In this document: positions 5,099 through 6,798 of the stretch, in pieces | Position numbering within the stretch: position 1 is the first letter of the stretch | Layout: every line of letters starts with the position of its first letter | DNA from: Acholeplasmataceae bacterium | Lineage (GTDB): Bacteria > Bacillota_I > Bacilli_A > Acholeplasmatales > Acholeplasmataceae | Length of the DNA stretch: 6,798 nt | Direction of reading: 5' to 3' | Assembly (NCBI GenBank): GCA_016934175.1 | Contig: JAFGTI010000055.1 | Location: forward strand, 1 to 6,798 | Translations under genes and position numbers: made by a program | The notes under the pieces: model-generated | Seen by the model: only the letters and a program-made list of their open reading frames with translations | Database searches by the model: none | Told to the model about the DNA's origin: nothing

Positions 5099-5126
5099 TT
5101 GTTATATCATAAAAACATGGTATAAT
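5099..5126 (+). promoter_or_regulatory. Extended -10 promoter of the RNase J-family gene
   Basis: A perfect TATAAT (5121-5126) carries the TGn extension (TGG at 5118-5120). A partial -35, TTGTTA (5099-5104), is 16 bases upstream. Transcription should begin near 5133, giving a leader of about 30 bases. It lies between divergent recU and this gene. Confidence 0.8.
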
Positions 5127-5150
5127 ATCCATAAGAGAAAAACGTTACTA

Positions 5151-5162
5151 AAGGAAGTGATA
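5151..5162 (+). promoter_or_regulatory. Strong Shine-Dalgarno supporting the TTG start
   Basis: AAGGAAGTGATA is nearly fully complementary to the 16S rRNA 3' end (consensus AAGGAGGTGATC), with two mismatches. It sits just before TTG 5165 and decides this start in the absence of any nearby ATG. Confidence 0.8.
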
Positions 5163-5164
5163 GT

Positions 5165-6798
5165 TTGAGTGAAATTCGTTTTTTTGCTTTGGGTGGATTA
5201 GGTGAAAACGGAAAGAATATGTATGTCTTAGAAATAGACAAACAGCTATTCATTCTTGATGCCGGGATTAAATATCCGAGCTCAGAGTTATTTGGGGTTG
5301 ATGAGATCATTCCCGACTATAAAATATTAATTCGTGCAAAGGACCGTATACGCGGTATTTTCCTTTCGCATGCTCATGAAGATCATATTAGTGCGCTTCC
5401 TCATATTTTAAGAGACTTAAACGTGCCAGTTTATGCAACAAATTTCACGATGCAAGTTGTTATGGATATGTTAAAAGATGAAGAGTATAATTTAGAAGAT
5501 TTGACGCTTAATACTATTTCGCAAAATAGTATCATTAAATTTGGTGATGTTAGAGTAACATTTTTTAACACGACACATTCGATTCCTGAATCTGTTGGTA
5601 TAGCTGTTCATACAGTTGATGGTGTAATTGTCTATACTAGTGATTTCACTTTTGATCAAAGTGGCGATTATATGTATCAAACTGATTTTAGAAAAATCAA
5701 TGAATTAGCTGAAAAACATGTTCTAGCTCTAATTACAGAATCTTTAGGTTCTACATTAGAACTTAATGGGGGAGTCAACAGTACATTGATGCATAAACTT
5801 AATAGTGTATATGCGAATGCAGAAGGTAGAATTATTGTTTCATTATTTTCATCTGATTTAAGAAAAATTCAAAGAATTATTGATATTTCTTTAGCACATC
5901 ATAAAAAGATTGCTATTATTGGTAGACGTGCACAACGTATTGTAGATATTGCGATAGAAGATGGATATCTGACTATTCCTAAAGAATCTTTGATCAATCT
6001 AAGATATATTGATGATAAAAACAAAAACGATGGTCATGATATCGTAGCTTTAGTTACAGGAAGTCGTCATGAGCCTTTCTTTATGATTCAAAGAATGTGT
6101 AAAAAAACAGATCGCTTAATCCATATAACGGAAGAAGATACGGTGATCTTAATGACACCACCTGTTCCAGGAACGGAAAAAATGGCTGCAAGAACATTAG
6201 ATATCTTGTATCGAAGCGATGCACAAGTTCAAATGATTAATAAACGTCTCTTAACTTCAGCACATGCTACAGCTGAAGAACTAAAGATGATGATGAATTT
6301 ATTAAAACCTAAATATATTATTCCAGCTATTGGAGAATATCGTCACCAGTATGGTGTTAAACGCTTAGCACAAGAAATTGGATACTCTTTAGATGATGTA
6401 TTCTTACTCGACAATGGTGATGTTCTCACCATGAAAAATAAAGAGGCCTATGTTTCAAAAAATGATATTAGTGTTGGTGAAATACTAATTGATGGCACAG
6501 CTGTCGGTGATGTGAATGATTTTGTCATGAAAGATCGTGAATTATTAGCTGAAGATGGTGCGTTACTCATTGTCGCTCATGTGAATCCAAAAACAAAAGC
6601 TATCTTAGGAGAAGTCAATATAGTCACTAAAGGATTTGTCTATGTTCAAGAATCTGAAGAACTTTTGGGTAAAGTTAAAGCAATGTTCCTCGAAGTGAGC
6701 AAAAAACATCTAGACGGTAAATATATTAATTGGAATGAATATAAAAGAGATGTTAGGAATGAAATTAATCGCTTTATTTATCAAGAAACTAGAAGAAG
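5165..6798 (+). CDS. rnj: RNase J-family ribonuclease, divergent (3' end outside window)
   Basis: 544 residues of an RNase J, a metallo-beta-lactamase/beta-CASP enzyme with 5'-exo- and endonuclease activity in mRNA decay and rRNA processing. Members have about 555 residues, so only some 10-15 are missing. Seen in order: FALGGLGENGKN (7-18), LDAGIKYP (31-38), HAHEDH (69-74), TTHSIPESVG (136-145), SDFTFDQ (159-165), the beta-CASP region with GRIIVSLFSSDLRKIQ (221-236), ALVTGSRHEP (295-304), TSAH (364-367), PKYIIPAIGEYRH (382-394), DNGDV (416-420) and the C-terminal domain after about 440 (ILIDGTAVGDV, TKGFVYV). First-site ligands H69, H71, D73, H74, H138 and D160 are present. The last histidine ligand (H390 in Bacillus RNase J1, IHGEYR) is Ile389, HxSGH reads LTSAH, and DSTNAE reads ESLGST. 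This suggests a J2-like or weakened paralogue. TTG start is backed by the Shine-Dalgarno; the next in-frame ATG (5219) would remove the conserved N-terminal motif. Confidence 0.9.
   Translation, partial: MSEIRFFALGGLGENGKNMYVLEIDKQLFILDAGIKYPSSELFGVDEIIPDYKILIRAKDRIRGIFLSHAHEDHISALPHILRDLNVPVYATNFTMQVVMDMLKDEEYNLEDLTLNTISQNSIIKFGDVRVTFFNTTHSIPESVGIAVHTVDGVIVYTSDFTFDQSGDYMYQTDFRKINELAEKHVLALITESLGSTLELNGGVNSTLMHKLNSVYANAEGRIIVSLFSSDLRKIQRIIDISLAHHKKIAIIGRRAQRIVDIAIEDGYLTIPKESLINLRYIDDKNKNDGHDIVALVTGSRHEPFFMIQRMCKKTDRLIHITEEDTVILMTPPVPGTEKMAARTLDILYRSDAQVQMINKRLLTSAHATAEELKMMMNLLKPKYIIPAIGEYRHQYGVKRLAQEIGYSLDDVFLLDNGDVLTMKNKEAYVSKNDISVGEILIDGTAVGDVNDFVMKDRELLAEDGALLIVAHVNPKTKAILGEVNIVTKGFVYVQESEELLGKVKAMFLEVSKKHLDGKYINWNEYKRDVRNEINRFIYQETRR

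Noticed and set aside
5052..5132. N-terminal extension of RecU by 27 residues
   Set aside because: The extra residues do not resemble RecU, and the Shine-Dalgarno at 5059-5064 points to ATG 5051. The extension would also cover the divergent promoter region.
5107..5680. Minus-strand open frames at 5107-5310 and 5492-5680
   Set aside because: Both are antisense to the RNase J gene and look like chance frames in AT-rich sequence.
1..6798. A defence, CRISPR, toxin-antitoxin, phage or transposon system
   Set aside because: No repeats in array form, no transposase, integrase or toxin motifs, and every sizeable gene except one belongs to a recognised housekeeping or membrane family.

Overview
This is a low-GC bacterial chromosome segment with compact gene spacing, strong AGGAGG-type ribosome binding sites and Firmicutes/Mollicutes-type genes (recU, RNase J, pyrimidine-nucleoside phosphorylase, ThiT). 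Tryptophan is encoded by TGG throughout, and thiT ends in TGA, so TGA is a stop here. That argues against Mycoplasma/Spiroplasma-type code 4. It fits an Acholeplasma-like or Izemoplasma-like mollicute, or another very AT-rich Firmicute. The lineage is an inference, not a demonstrated placement.

Layout. (1) 1-1359, plus strand: the 3' end of a pyrimidine-nucleoside phosphorylase gene, then a complete alkaline-phosphatase-superfamily phosphodiesterase/pyrophosphatase, closed by a terminator. (2) 1370-3701, minus strand: four genes, read right to left: a short SPFH-domain protein with no C-terminal coiled coil, an unrecognised 124-residue protein, a short NfeD-type membrane protein, and a full-length stomatin/QmcA-type SPFH protein ending in a strong minus-strand terminator. 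A promoter can be seen before the unrecognised gene. That gene and nfeD are separated by one base, so it is probably co-expressed with the NfeD-SPFH pair. (3) 3727-4495, plus strand: a near-consensus promoter, a TPP riboswitch with a terminator and a candidate antiterminator pairing, and a ThiT-type thiamine transporter S component. (4) 4455-5051, minus strand: recU, whose 3' end overlaps the 3' end of thiT by 41 bases. (5) 5099-6798, plus strand: an extended -10 promoter and an RNase J-family gene starting at TTG and running off the window.

How they work together: phosphorylase plus phosphodiesterase suggests nucleoside/nucleotide salvage. The NfeD-SPFH genes suggest a membrane-microdomain scaffold. 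Riboswitch plus ThiT is thiamine uptake with end-product control. RecU and RNase J are DNA recombination and RNA decay housekeeping genes.

Most of the window is ordinary. The points most worth a second look are the headless-tail SPFH protein and the unknown protein beside the NfeD-SPFH pair, the altered active-site residues of the RNase J homologue, and the altered substrate-pocket residues of the riboswitch-controlled ThiT. I found no evidence for a defence system, CRISPR array, mobile element, tRNA or rRNA.
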